DNA from: Verrucomicrobiota bacterium
GTDB lineage: Bacteria; Verrucomicrobiota; Verrucomicrobiia; Limisphaerales; SIBE01
Length of the DNA stretch: 64,000 nt
Assembly (NCBI GenBank): GCA_016871515.1
Contig: VHDE01000012.1
Span: 1 to 64,000 of the forward strand
Direction of reading: 5' to 3'
Below, one piece after another: positions 36,700-44,889 of the stretch. Within the stretch, counting starts at the first letter, position 1. Each line of letters starts with the position of its first letter. The notes beneath the pieces are model-generated. The model was not told the origin of the DNA. It searched no databases and saw nothing but the letters and a program-made list of their open reading frames with translations. The position numbers and the translations under genes were made by a program.

Positions 36700-38022
36700 A
36701 TGCGAAGACGCCAATTCCTCAAGCATGTTGCCCAGACCGCAGCGACTGTCTCCACGATGTCCGCCTTTTCCGCCGAGCGAGTTATTGGCGCCAACGATCG
36801 CGTGAATGTCGCTCTGATCGGTTGCGGCGGCCGCGGCAAGCTCGTCGCGCGATTGATGCGTGAAGTGCCGAACGTCGATTTTGTTGCCATGTGCGATGTC
36901 TATGATCCCTCAGCGAACTCAGCGAAGGAATGGGCCGGTCCGATGGCTAAAGCGTTCCGCGACTTTCGAAAGGCTCTTGAGATGAAAGAAGTCGATGCAG
37001 TCGTCGTCGCCACACCGGATCACTGGCATGCGATCCCGACAATTCTCGCCTGCCAAGCGGGCAAGGACGTTTACGTGGAGAAGCCGCTCGGTCATACGAT
37101 TCGCGAGGGACGCGCTATGGTCGAGGCGGCGCGACGCCACAAACGCGTGATTCAAACTGGCATGCAACATCGGTCAGCCCCGCATTAAAAGGAAATCGAG
37201 GAAATCATTCAGAGGGGTCAAATCGGGGATGTCCATTTCGTTCACGTCTGCAATTATTCAACCGTCTATACGGCAGCCGGCGGGCCGCCGCCGGACTCTG
37301 ATCCACCCGAAGGATTGGACTGGGATTTTTATCTGGGACCGGCGCCGAAGGTTCCATTCAACAACCTCCGCTTCCGCACGTATCGCCGGTTTTACGATTA
37401 TTCGGGCGGGTTCATCACGGACTTGGGCGCGCACCGGCTCGATTCTGTTCATCAAGTGATGCACGATGACAAGCCGCTCTCGGCCATGGGCGTGGGCGGA
37501 TTGTACGGGCCGAAGAGCATTGTGGACACGCCCAATGTTCTCCACGTTACCTGCGAGTACAAGAACTGGACGCTGAGCTACGAAGGAATTCAGCTCAATG
37601 GATTCGGCGCCGGCCCGCGCATGCCCGGCGGACGTAAACCTTACAATGCGCAAGGCGCTTTTGATCGTCCACATGGCGAAGCATTCTATGGCACGAAGGG
37701 AACGATCTTCTCGGATCGCGTCGGTTGCGAAATCTTTCTCGGAGGACGAGGCACCGCTGGCCAACCCAAATCCGTTGTGGGCCGTGACTGCACGGATTTG
37801 CACGTGCGCAATTTCATCGATTGCGTCCGTTCGCGCCAAAAACCTTCAGCCGATGTCGGGATTGGCCATAAATCGACCATCGTTCCGCACTTGGGAAATG
37901 TCTCTTACAAAGTTGGCGGCCGGAAAATTCGTTGGGACGCTGACAAGGAACAGATTCTCGATGATCCGCAGGCGGCCGCGCTACTTGATCGTCAGGCACG
38001 CAAGCCGTGGGATTTGATATGA
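36700..38022 (+). pseudogene. Tat-exported Gfo/Idh/MocA-family oxidoreductase, interrupted by one in-frame TAA
   Basis: The reading frame starts MRRRQFLKHVAQTAATVSTM (twin-arginine signal), then NVALIGCGGRGKLVARLM, DAVVVATPDHWHAI and the catalytic EKP motif in DVYVEKPLGHTIREG. Codon 163 (37186-37188) is TAA in QHRSAPH-stop-KEIEEIIQRGQIGDV, where relatives have an aromatic or Leu residue. The same frame then runs intact to 38022 (ARKPWDLI). Y or L to TAA needs one substitution. Restored, it would be about 440 residues and periplasmic, as in many PVC sugar-modifying enzymes. Confidence 0.85.
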
Positions 38023-38057
38023 TGCGTCCTCCACTGTGGAACCAAGAACTGAGCTCT

Positions 38058-38120
38058 CTTGCTCTTGATCCTGCGCAAAAAAGCAAGAGCAAGATCAAGA
38101 TCAAGATCAAGATCAAGGAT
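38058..38120. repeat. Hairpin followed by an AAGATC microsatellite
   Basis: CTTGCTCTTG (38058-38067) pairs with CAAGAGCAAG (38084-38093), and 38091-38116 is a run of four AAGATC-type hexamers. It lies between the convergent ends of the Gfo/Idh frame (38022) and propeller 3 (38140). A terminator function is possible. The hexamer run is likely to be length-variable. Confidence 0.55.
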
Positions 38121-38139
38121 CATGATCGAGATCGTTAGT

Positions 38140-39420
38140 TTATCGCACCACCGCGTGCTTTGAACCGCCGAGGCTCCAGAGATGCTTCTCAGTGCGAATG
38201 AATAGCTGGCCCAAAGCTACTGCGGGTGTCGAATGGCAAAGTTCCTTAAGCGCGAATCGATGCAGAACGTTGAACGTTTCACTGGCTTCCACCACCACGA
38301 CTTCGCCAGTTGTCGAAACGCAAAACAGACGGCCATCTATCCAGATGGGCGAACCGAAGTAATCGCCTCCAACCCGTTCCTGATAACGAATAGCGCCCGT
38401 CGGTGCATCGAGACAACTTACGATGCCGCTATCGCTCCAGAGCCAAATATTGCTGCCGACAGCAATTCCAGTCGGCACGTAAGGCGCGGATTTTTTCATC
38501 TGGTAAGCCAGTTCGGCTTTGCGTCCTGTGTTCGCATCGCCCACCTTGACCGCGGTGACAAAATTGCCGCCTCCGCCGCTGCCGCAGGAGCCGAAAATCA
38601 AATCACCGGCGATGATTGGCGAACTGACGCTTCGTTTGTCGAAAGCTTGGTCGTAATCCCAGAGCACCTTGCCCGTGTCTGGATTGACCGCGTAAATGCC
38701 ATGCGCCTGGCTGTTGAAGATGAGCGCTGGTTTTCCATTTTTTGGTTCATAGACGCATGGAGTCGAATAAGCGACGACGGCGCTGCGACGCGGCGTTTGC
38801 CAGACTGTCTTTCCAGTTTTGGCCTCCACCGCCAGGATCGAACTTTCGCCGCTGCGCGGATGTTCCTTAACGAATTTGGTATCGTCCTGTTCGTTGCCAA
38901 GAATCACTTTGCCTTCGAACAGAATTGGCGACGTGCCACAGGCATGCTGACTGACGAACCGGCCAAAATCGCGTTGCCAAAGTTGATTCCCGTTATGGTC
39001 CAGCGCCGTGAGCAGATAATGCTCGGGTTCGTTCCATACCACATAAACTCGCTCGGCATCGACGGCGGGAGTTGCAGAGGCGAAGCTGTTGTACTGATGC
39101 CGCGTAAATGGCGTCAGCGAAAAATCGCGGCGCCAGAGGATGCGGCCGTCTTTGGCGTCGAGGCATAGGGTGGAAACACCTCCCGATTTGTCGCCCGTGC
39201 TTGTCAGAAAAATCTTGCCGCCCCACAGGACTGGTGAGGCGTGACCCGTGCCGGGCAATTCGATTTTCCAATTAATGTCGGCGTCGGTGATTTTCGTGGG
39301 AATCGTTTTGGCGTGGCTAACACCCGTGCCATTCGGGCCACGAAAGCGTGTCCATTCTTGGGCGCGAAGATCGAGCGCGCAGCTTAGGAGCGCTAGCCCA
39401 ATACATAATGGTGAGTTCAT
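38140..39420 (-). CDS. Secreted PQQ-like beta-propeller protein (propeller 3)
   Basis: A 426-residue protein from ATG 39420 (MNSPLCIGLALLSCALDLRA, signal cleaved near RAQ) and then EWTRFRGPNGTGVS, the typical PVC start. Blades include STLCLDAKDGRILWRRDF, LLTALDHNGNQLWQRDF, LAVEAKTGKTVWQTPRR and IYAVNPDTGKVLWDYDQAF. No cytochrome motif and no obvious quinone ligands. It probably binds a partner or substrate outside the cytoplasmic membrane; a role cannot be given. It is less similar to propellers 1 and 2 than those are to each other in layout, and it is not directly followed by a pseudopilin. Confidence 0.82.
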   Translation of the reverse strand: MNSPLCIGLALLSCALDLRAQEWTRFRGPNGTGVSHAKTIPTKITDADINWKIELPGTGHASPVLWGGKIFLTSTGDKSGGVSTLCLDAKDGRILWRRDFSLTPFTRHQYNSFASATPAVDAERVYVVWNEPEHYLLTALDHNGNQLWQRDFGRFVSQHACGTSPILFEGKVILGNEQDDTKFVKEHPRSGESSILAVEAKTGKTVWQTPRRSAVVAYSTPCVYEPKNGKPALIFNSQAHGIYAVNPDTGKVLWDYDQAFDKRSVSSPIIAGDLIFGSCGSGGGGNFVTAVKVGDANTGRKAELAYQMKKSAPYVPTGIAVGSNIWLWSDSGIVSCLDAPTGAIRYQERVGGDYFGSPIWIDGRLFCVSTTGEVVVVEASETFNVLHRFALKELCHSTPAVALGQLFIRTEKHLWSLGGSKHAVVR

Positions 39421-39535
39421 AGGTTGTCGCGCCATATAAAACAGAGCCGGCGCCAGGAAAGAAAGCAAAGAAAACGGATCGCAGAGGAGCGGAGCAGACT
39501 AAATCAAAACAACCAACAATGGCACAACCGCTGTG

Positions 39536-39625
39536 GGCAGGGCGCGTCACTCCGTGCGCGCCGTGATGGGGCGATTACGCTGCGTCCAGTGCAATTGCGG
39601 CGCGCACGGAGTGACGCGCCCTGCC
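39536..39625. repeat. Perfect 28-bp inverted repeat, GGCAGGGCGCGTCACTCCGT type
   Basis: Left arm 39536-39563 and right arm 39598-39625 are perfectly complementary over 28 bp with a 34-base loop. Each arm begins GGCAGGGCGCGTCACTCCGT when read inward. It is intergenic, in a stretch (39421-39728) that otherwise contains nothing recognisable. The strength of the hairpin and the perfect match suggest recent origin or active maintenance. Confidence 0.85.
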
Positions 39626-39728
39626 TTGGAACGAAGGTGAAGTGTGCCAATGCAGAACTTTGCGTTGCCTGAGAACTACGCTTGCTTTCAGGTTGTGCCG
39701 AGAACAGAGACGCGATAAACCTCGCGGC

Positions 39729-40583
39729 ATGAAACTTCCCATTTCGCTTTTTGGAGGTGGCGCCATTTGTCTTGCGATCTCGATAGTAGCGCTTTGGTCG
39801 CCGGTTGTTTTCGGCCATGAGCAAACACGGCGCGCGCATGAAGCTTCGCTTCCGCAAAGTGAGGCAAAGATTGTTGCGAGGGTGGGAAGTCTGCGCAAAG
39901 TCGCGTCCAATCAGTTGCGGGCTGCCGAGACTTGTCAGGTCACCATCCGCCTGCTCGATGCCCAAACGAGCCAGCCGGTTCCAGGTCTCGAGACCGAGAT
40001 GACGCGCGCGAGTGTGGACCTCTCAGGGAAAACGAAAACGCAAGTCGATCTGCGCGCCGGAAAGCACGAGATTGGCGATGCGATACCATTATCCAGACCT
40101 GAGAATGTGAAAGTTACCGGGCGCGCGAGTGGTCGCCACGACTACAAACGCCTCGAATTGGTCCACAATGGTCAGGTCATTCATAGCGTGACAAACCGCG
40201 CCGTGGGCGGACATTTTGAAGCCGGCTTCGACTTCACTTTGGCTGTGGATAAACCCGGATGGATCGCGTTGCGCATTCCCGGCGGGACATTCGGATCGAC
40301 CGGGGCTGTTGTCGTGCCGCCAGCGACGCCAATTCGCGGGAGCGGCGACGCCAAAAACGAAATGGGCGAGCCGCTGTTCGCGCACACCAGCCCGATCTAT
40401 GTCGAATTCGAGGGACAACGTATTTTTAAGAAAGACGCAGCTGAAGCATTGATTGCGGAGATGGATTCGGCGCTGAAGGCGATTCCCACCAAGGCCAAGT
40501 TCGCCGATGACAATCAGCGCGATAAAATCTTAAAGATTTACCGAGAGGGAATCGAAACGCTGCGAAAACGGCTGAGCGAATAA
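39729..40583 (+). CDS. Remnant of a CehA/McbA-family protein, catalytic middle apparently deleted in frame
   Basis: A 284-residue exported protein (MKLPISLFGGGAICLAISIV signal). The N-terminal part has QVTIRLLDAQTSQPVPGLET and ASVDLSGKTKTQVDLRAG. The C-terminal part has VTGRASGRHDYKRLELVHNG, VGGHFEAGFDFTLAVDKPGW, EPLFAHTSPIYVEFEGQRIF and the helical tail. In CehA/McbA-family metallohydrolases (usually 500-850 residues) these segments flank a PHP-like domain with metal-binding histidines. Here nothing lies between AGKHEIGD and the first segment. The product is therefore probably catalytically inactive, though it is an intact frame. The family call rests on remembered motifs. Confidence 0.55.
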   Translation: MKLPISLFGGGAICLAISIVALWSPVVFGHEQTRRAHEASLPQSEAKIVARVGSLRKVASNQLRAAETCQVTIRLLDAQTSQPVPGLETEMTRASVDLSGKTKTQVDLRAGKHEIGDAIPLSRPENVKVTGRASGRHDYKRLELVHNGQVIHSVTNRAVGGHFEAGFDFTLAVDKPGWIALRIPGGTFGSTGAVVVPPATPIRGSGDAKNEMGEPLFAHTSPIYVEFEGQRIFKKDAAEALIAEMDSALKAIPTKAKFADDNQRDKILKIYREGIETLRKRLSE

Positions 40584-40595
40584 AGAGTACATAAG

Positions 40596-40626
40596 GGCAG
40601 GTGCGGCGCAGCAGCGCCGCCCTGCC
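40596..40626. repeat. Short GC-rich hairpin after the CehA-like gene
   Basis: GGCAGGTGCGGCGC pairs with GCGCCGCCCTGCC across a short loop. A similar GGCAGGGCGGCG unit is in the repeat cluster near 17174. It lies between the convergent stops at 40583 and 40642, so a terminator role is possible. Confidence 0.55.
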
Positions 40627-40641
40627 TGCCGCGTTGATTGG

Positions 40642-41758
40642 TCAAGGGATCGACCCTACGCGAAGGAACAATGGTTGAGTTCCAGCTAAACTGAAGTCCA
40701 GGTTGCGGCTCACGATTCCATCAGCGCCTCCGACATCATCAACGACTGTTTGCCACATTGTGAGATGAGTGCTGGCGAGGGTTTTGTAATTCTGCTTTGC
40801 CGAGCCTTCCCAAGAGACCTTTACGGTTTGCGGGCCGGCCGGTTTTGCCTCGGAAATTCGAATCGTCTTGTAGCGTTGGACCTCTTCTCCCATGGCCCAT
40901 TTGGCAGCGCGAACGAAAATGAGCTAGCCCAGTTCGGTTAGGGCAAGGAACACGCGGCGCGATCCACCGGAACCGTTCTCGTTCGTGAACATATGAACCA
41001 TTCGCGCGCCTGCAGCTTGGCCGCTGGCCAGCATGCCACCTTTATCAACAACCGCGAGGCAAGTGCGCTCTTCAGCGCCATCAAGGACGCCCAGCACCGT
41101 CACACCCGTCGCAGCGTCTGCCTTGGCCTGAGTGCACCAGCGATATTCGAAGTTCTTCTTGCCACCGGTTGGAACAAAACGTTCTTCATCGGGATAAGGC
41201 TCGCGGAAAATCTTGACGCGGCCTTGGGCGTCCAGAGGAATTCCGGCCATGATCGGATGATCGGGAGCAATGACCTTCATGTATTTTGTCGCGGGCGGGC
41301 TGCCCGCTTCGTTCGGGTCGGTGCTTTGTGTTCCGTTGTACATGAAAATGCTGCCGGCTCGACCTGCGTTATTACCGAGCGTGACGTGTTCCCCCATCAT
41401 GAGCGGAACACCGGCCGGCGGCGTCGGAACGTCGGCCGAGGAACTGCTGCCCGACCAAATGACCAGACCAACTTTTAAAGTTGGCATCCTTCGGTTCGAG
41501 ATAAGTCGCTGCGTCAGCGCCAATCATGGCGTCGAGGATAAGCCGGGAGGAATATCCGTAGTTGCCCAGCAGGTTGCCCATCGCCACATCACCCGGCGTG
41601 GTCATGCCAGGACCTTTCTCGTCGATGTTATCAGCGCCTTGGTCGGCGCAGATGTTTTTGCGAGTGCTGATGATGATGACGCCATCCAGAGCTTCAACGC
41701 AAGTGGCAGCGGTAAGGGCCAGCGTAAGAGCGCCGGCCAAAGCGAACTGTTGTTTCAT
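40642..41758 (-). pseudogene. Secreted protein of unknown function, frameshift plus in-frame TAG
   Basis: From ATG 41758 the frame gives a signal (MKQQFALAGALTLALTAATC, ending VEA) and DGVIIISTRKNICADQGADN. At the A4 run (TTTT 41473-41476 on plus) the frame is lost. Removing one A continues into NFKVGLVIWSGSSSSADVP and then VIAPDHPIMAGIPLDAQGRV, FREPYPDEERFVPTGGKKN and GGMLASGQAAGARMVHMFTN. It meets TAG at 40924-40926 (FLALTELG-stop-LIFVRAAKWAMGEEV), after which the same frame is open to 40642. DHPIMAGIP recalls ThuA/glutamine-amidotransferase-like proteins, but the family is uncertain. Confidence 0.65.
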
Positions 41759-42008
41759 GCAGTTACCTTCTAATCGCCCCGGATGAGCGGCAGTTCTTGT
41801 CACCCACTTTGGGGGAGCGGAGCGGGCAACTTTTGTGCTTGGTGTGACATCACCTTCAGGACGCGACTCTCCCCCAACGACCTACCCAGTCCCTTCGTTC
41901 CTGAAGATCCTACTGAGGCGTTATCTTGCTCGTGCAGTTATCGGAGCGTCAATGGCGAATAAGCTGGTGTAGCATTTGCCCTAACGAGGTTGCAGAGCAC
42001 AACCTTCT

Positions 42009-42788
42009 TCACCAGGTTTCCGGATGAGGTTGGTTGTCGCCATTCCAGCGACGGCGCGCTTCCGGTGCGGCCGCATATACGCGGTTGGATTTTCCGAACT
42101 CGACGTGCCCGTCCCAAAAGAGATGATTGGCGCCGGTGCCATGGACAAAAAGTGGCGCCTCAAAGGTAGAGACGAACTTGGGCCATACGCCCCAGGCAGT
42201 GCTGCAGGGTGAATCGCCGACGGCAATCATGTCGCTTGGCGCAACGACCGTAGTTTCGGCCACGGACAATTGAGGATTCAACAGGCTCACGGCGCCAAGG
42301 CCGAGCGGTTCGAAGGGATGCGATCCGCTGCCACCCGAATTGTAACCATAGTCACCCCGCGCTGAAATGCTCTGAACGCCATTCTTCCCGCGCCCAACAT
42401 AATCGGTTGATCCGTCGCCCATCATTACATCGATAGTACGTTCTTCAGCGCGGAGGCGCGAGGCCGGGCACCAGTAGAGCCGGTTTGTCCAACTATGGCC
42501 GCTGTAAGGTTCCGACGCATCGGACCAAAGAAACGGCTGTTCTTTGGCGACGGTCGAGTGGGTGTCGGTCGTCAGTGGGTAACGGCCGTAATTCTCTACA
42601 TAGATATTCAGAGCAAGCCCGACTTGCCGAAGATTCCCGGCGCAGCGAATGATCTTCGCTTTCGTTTTGGCCTGTCCGAGCGCGGGCAAAAGCAATCCCG
42701 CCAACAACGCAATAACAGCGATGACCACGAGCAATTCGATAAGCGTGAATGCATCCGCATTCCGCTCGAATTGGAAGCGAGATTTCAT
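42009..42788 (-). CDS. Pseudopilin-like protein with prepilin leader and H-x-DG motif (pseudopilin 3)
   Basis: A 259-residue protein. [20 protein letters not shown] is the prepilin leader/N-terminal helix, again with Ala rather than Gly at -1 in A-F-T-L. It is followed by [20 protein letters not shown], and near the C terminus by [20 protein letters not shown], which carries the H-x-x-x-x-W-D-G-H motif of PVC H-X9-DG proteins. Role: secreted or surface-assembled pseudopilin of a type II secretion/type IV pilus relative. It is a distant paralogue of pseudopilins 1 and 2, with a different middle part. The 250 bp before it (41759-42008) hold nothing recognised. Confidence 0.85.
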   Translation of the reverse strand: MKSRFQFERNADAFTLIELLVVIAVIALLAGLLLPALGQAKTKAKIIRCAGNLRQVGLALNIYVENYGRYPLTTDTHSTVAKEQPFLWSDASEPYSGHSWTNRLYWCPASRLRAEERTIDVMMGDGSTDYVGRGKNGVQSISARGDYGYNSGGSGSHPFEPLGLGAVSLLNPQLSVAETTVVAPSDMIAVGDSPCSTAWGVWPKFVSTFEAPLFVHGTGANHLFWDGHVEFGKSNRVYAAAPEARRRWNGDNQPHPETW

Positions 42789-42898
42789 GTCCCAATCTTA
42801 CTCGTAATCCTAATCCTAATCTCGTTCCAGCCATTCGTTGCCAAGCGAAAGCAGGTTCAATCACGCTTTCGGAAATCCATTTCGAGAAATGCCGAGCC

Positions 42899-44485
42899 CT
42901 ACTTCAGTCCTGACCGGAACCGCCAATCGACGTGCCCATTATAGGCCATTGTTTCATTCACGAGCGTGTAAAGGTCAGGGTCATATTCTCTCAAGGCTTC
43001 GCGCGTATCGATTGGATGTGCTGCATCGTTCGGAGCCGCATCTTGCCCCAAAGCATCGTAGTAAGCCAGCACACCTGCTGTCCAATATTGGACGCCGTCG
43101 TGAACTGCCGAGCTGCCCTTCCACTTCCCCCCGCCGACCGCTTTCTCATAAAGACTTTTCACCTTCTCTCCGAATTCGACGTCGAGACGCTTGACGCGCA
43201 ATTCGTACTGTTGCACAGCGCGGCCGCGATTCTCCCAATTCGGATCGACGGGACGGTTTGCGGTCACGTGAAAGAGCGCATGCGCGAAGACGCGGATGAC
43301 CTGATTGTCGCCAATCAGCGGGTCGCGCGGATTGCCGAGCGCGTTTTCTTCCGCCACCACCAAAAGCTTCGCGTCCGGTCTGTACTCATGAAAACGCGCG
43401 AGGGGGTCGAATTTTTCGGTCCTTTTGGCGCCCTGGAATTCGGGCAAGTCGATCATTCGTTCGTTACGCCCGAGCACCACGAGTTTTACTTCATCAGCGA
43501 TTAGCGCCTTGAGGATGTCGTGACGGTAGGCAAACATCTTGCGGATCGTATCATTCGCCTTGAGCAAAGCTTCGTCGCTGGCGTGACGTCCGAGCACTGT
43601 GAATTCGCGCGCCCACGTGAACTTCGTGTAGTACGGATCGATCTTGAACTTGGCTGGCGGCGGCCCGACGTTCGGCAGCTTCTGCAGCCAGCTGTAACGC
43701 CAGTCCTGTTCCGGATTGAGATTGAAAATGCTCCGAACCAATTCATAAGTCTCTGGATCATACGCTTTGAGCTGTTCGCGCGTGCCGATAGGCCCGTGGT
43801 TCCAGTTATTGACGCGGTTGCAGTCGAAGTACGACTGCGCAACCTCAGCCCAGAATTCGCCGGGGTTCGAGCCGGCGTAGCTGTTCTTCCAAAGGCCTTT
43901 GTTTATCGCGGTCCGGTAAACGGCGTTCCGGCGTTCGTTCCAGGTCGGGTCAATCGAGCGCAGCGTGCTGTCGATGGTATGACAGAATTCATGGACGCCA
44001 ATGCTCTCGTCGTCGTAACGGTCAATCGGCAAGCTAAGCAAATTCTCCTCGCCAAAGCTCGTCGGCCTTCCACCGGTGCCGCGCACGCGTTCATTTTGAT
44101 ACGCCGGGTTCGGATGATTCCGATATTCGGGCATGTCCGTGTAAACCTGGTCCTTGCCGATAATGATGAGATACATCCGATTCTTGACCATCGCCTCGAG
44201 GATGTCGGGACGGCCCGCTAGCATGTGCGTGACGATGGCATACGTCCGCTGCAACGCCAGGTCCGCTACCTCGCCAGCGGCCAAGACGGGCATGCCTTTG
44301 ACGTCGATGTATTTCTTGTAGAATTGGCGGGCAACATCGCGGTCCCGTTCGGTGACGATCTCGAAGAATGAAGCGGGTGGAACGGTGACTTCGGGAGTGT
44401 CGGCTTTGCTTTGGGCATCAGCGGCAGCCAGTGGCAGCAGAGCGAGAATGCTTAGGACGATGCATTGAATTAATTGGAGTCTCAT
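42899..44485 (-). CDS. Exported HExxH metallopeptidase-like protein, internally duplicated with a degenerate second half
   Basis: A 528-residue protein with a Sec signal (MRLQLIQCIVLSILALLPLA). First half: zinc motif H165-E-F-C-H169 and a downstream Glu in NPGEFWAEVAQSYFD (E210/E214), the arrangement of lethal-factor-like (HExxH...E) peptidases. The second half repeats the same landmarks: DILEAMVKNR/DILKALIADE, DPTWNERRNAVY/DPNWENRGRAVQ, TREQLKAYDPETYELV/TREALREYDPDLYTLV. In it the zinc motif has become H402-A-L-F-H406 and the late Glu is lost (GVQYWTAGVLAYYD). So one active and one pseudo-domain are joined. Substrate unknown; probably periplasmic. Confidence 0.78.
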   Translation of the reverse strand: MRLQLIQCIVLSILALLPLAAADAQSKADTPEVTVPPASFFEIVTERDRDVARQFYKKYIDVKGMPVLAAGEVADLALQRTYAIVTHMLAGRPDILEAMVKNRMYLIIIGKDQVYTDMPEYRNHPNPAYQNERVRGTGGRPTSFGEENLLSLPIDRYDDESIGVHEFCHTIDSTLRSIDPTWNERRNAVYRTAINKGLWKNSYAGSNPGEFWAEVAQSYFDCNRVNNWNHGPIGTREQLKAYDPETYELVRSIFNLNPEQDWRYSWLQKLPNVGPPPAKFKIDPYYTKFTWAREFTVLGRHASDEALLKANDTIRKMFAYRHDILKALIADEVKLVVLGRNERMIDLPEFQGAKRTEKFDPLARFHEYRPDAKLLVVAEENALGNPRDPLIGDNQVIRVFAHALFHVTANRPVDPNWENRGRAVQQYELRVKRLDVEFGEKVKSLYEKAVGGGKWKGSSAVHDGVQYWTAGVLAYYDALGQDAAPNDAAHPIDTREALREYDPDLYTLVNETMAYNGHVDWRFRSGLK

Positions 44486-44562
44486 AAGCTTGATTCAGCG
44501 GCAGTGGTAAATTCCTGCGGGAGCATCGTTGCATTGGATTCTCGAGGCGTTAGTGTCCTTAC

Positions 44563-44889
44563 ATGACAGTGGAACTTCCTGATAAGCACCTGCAGGGCCT
44601 AAGAGTAACACCCGACCGCCTAAAGCTGGAGGCTGGAATTGGTCTTTATCCGAGTGGTGAGGTAACGCTTGGACAGGCCGCACTAGTGGCTGGGATTTCT
44701 CAGACGCAGTTCCTCCATGAATTGGGTAAACGCCGCATCTCGATAAACTATACGTTGGAAGATTTGGAGCATGACTTAGAGACGATTCGCGCCGTGTACG
44801 CGGGAACTTGCCCCTCTCCCCATCCGATGGGGAGAGGGTTAGGGAGAGGGGCAACTGCGACTGCATACTTTTATGGTTACTGGCTTTGA
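44563..44889 (+). CDS. UPF0175-family small protein with a repeat-derived C-terminal tail
   Basis: Residues 1-80 (LPDKHLQGLRVTPDRLKLEA, GIGLYPSGEVTLGQAALVAG, FLHELGKRRISINYTLEDLE) match UPF0175, a winged-helix family often acting as antitoxin to PIN-domain toxins. The normal family end is near DLETIRAVYAG. Here a palindrome (44810-44852) begins directly after it, and the frame reads through it for about 28 residues (CPSPHPMGRGLGRGATA and on). The original stop seems to have been displaced by the repeat. The 3' end overlaps the convergent S9 peptidase gene by 13 bases. No toxin partner is seen. Confidence 0.75.
   Translation: MTVELPDKHLQGLRVTPDRLKLEAGIGLYPSGEVTLGQAALVAGISQTQFLHELGKRRISINYTLEDLEHDLETIRAVYAGTCPSPHPMGRGLGRGATATAYFYGYWL
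44810..44852. repeat. CCCCTCTCCCCATCC-type palindrome at the end of the UPF0175 gene
   Basis: CCCTCTCCCCATC pairs with GATGGGGAGAGGG, followed by TTAGGGAGAGGGGC. It is a shortened version of the perfect palindrome at 60791-60845 and is related to 47281-47321. It is translated as the tail of the UPF0175 protein. Confidence 0.75.

Noticed and set aside
38091-38116. AAGATC hexamer array considered as a CRISPR-like or regulatory array
   Set aside because: The units are directly adjacent hexamers without spacers; a plain microsatellite.
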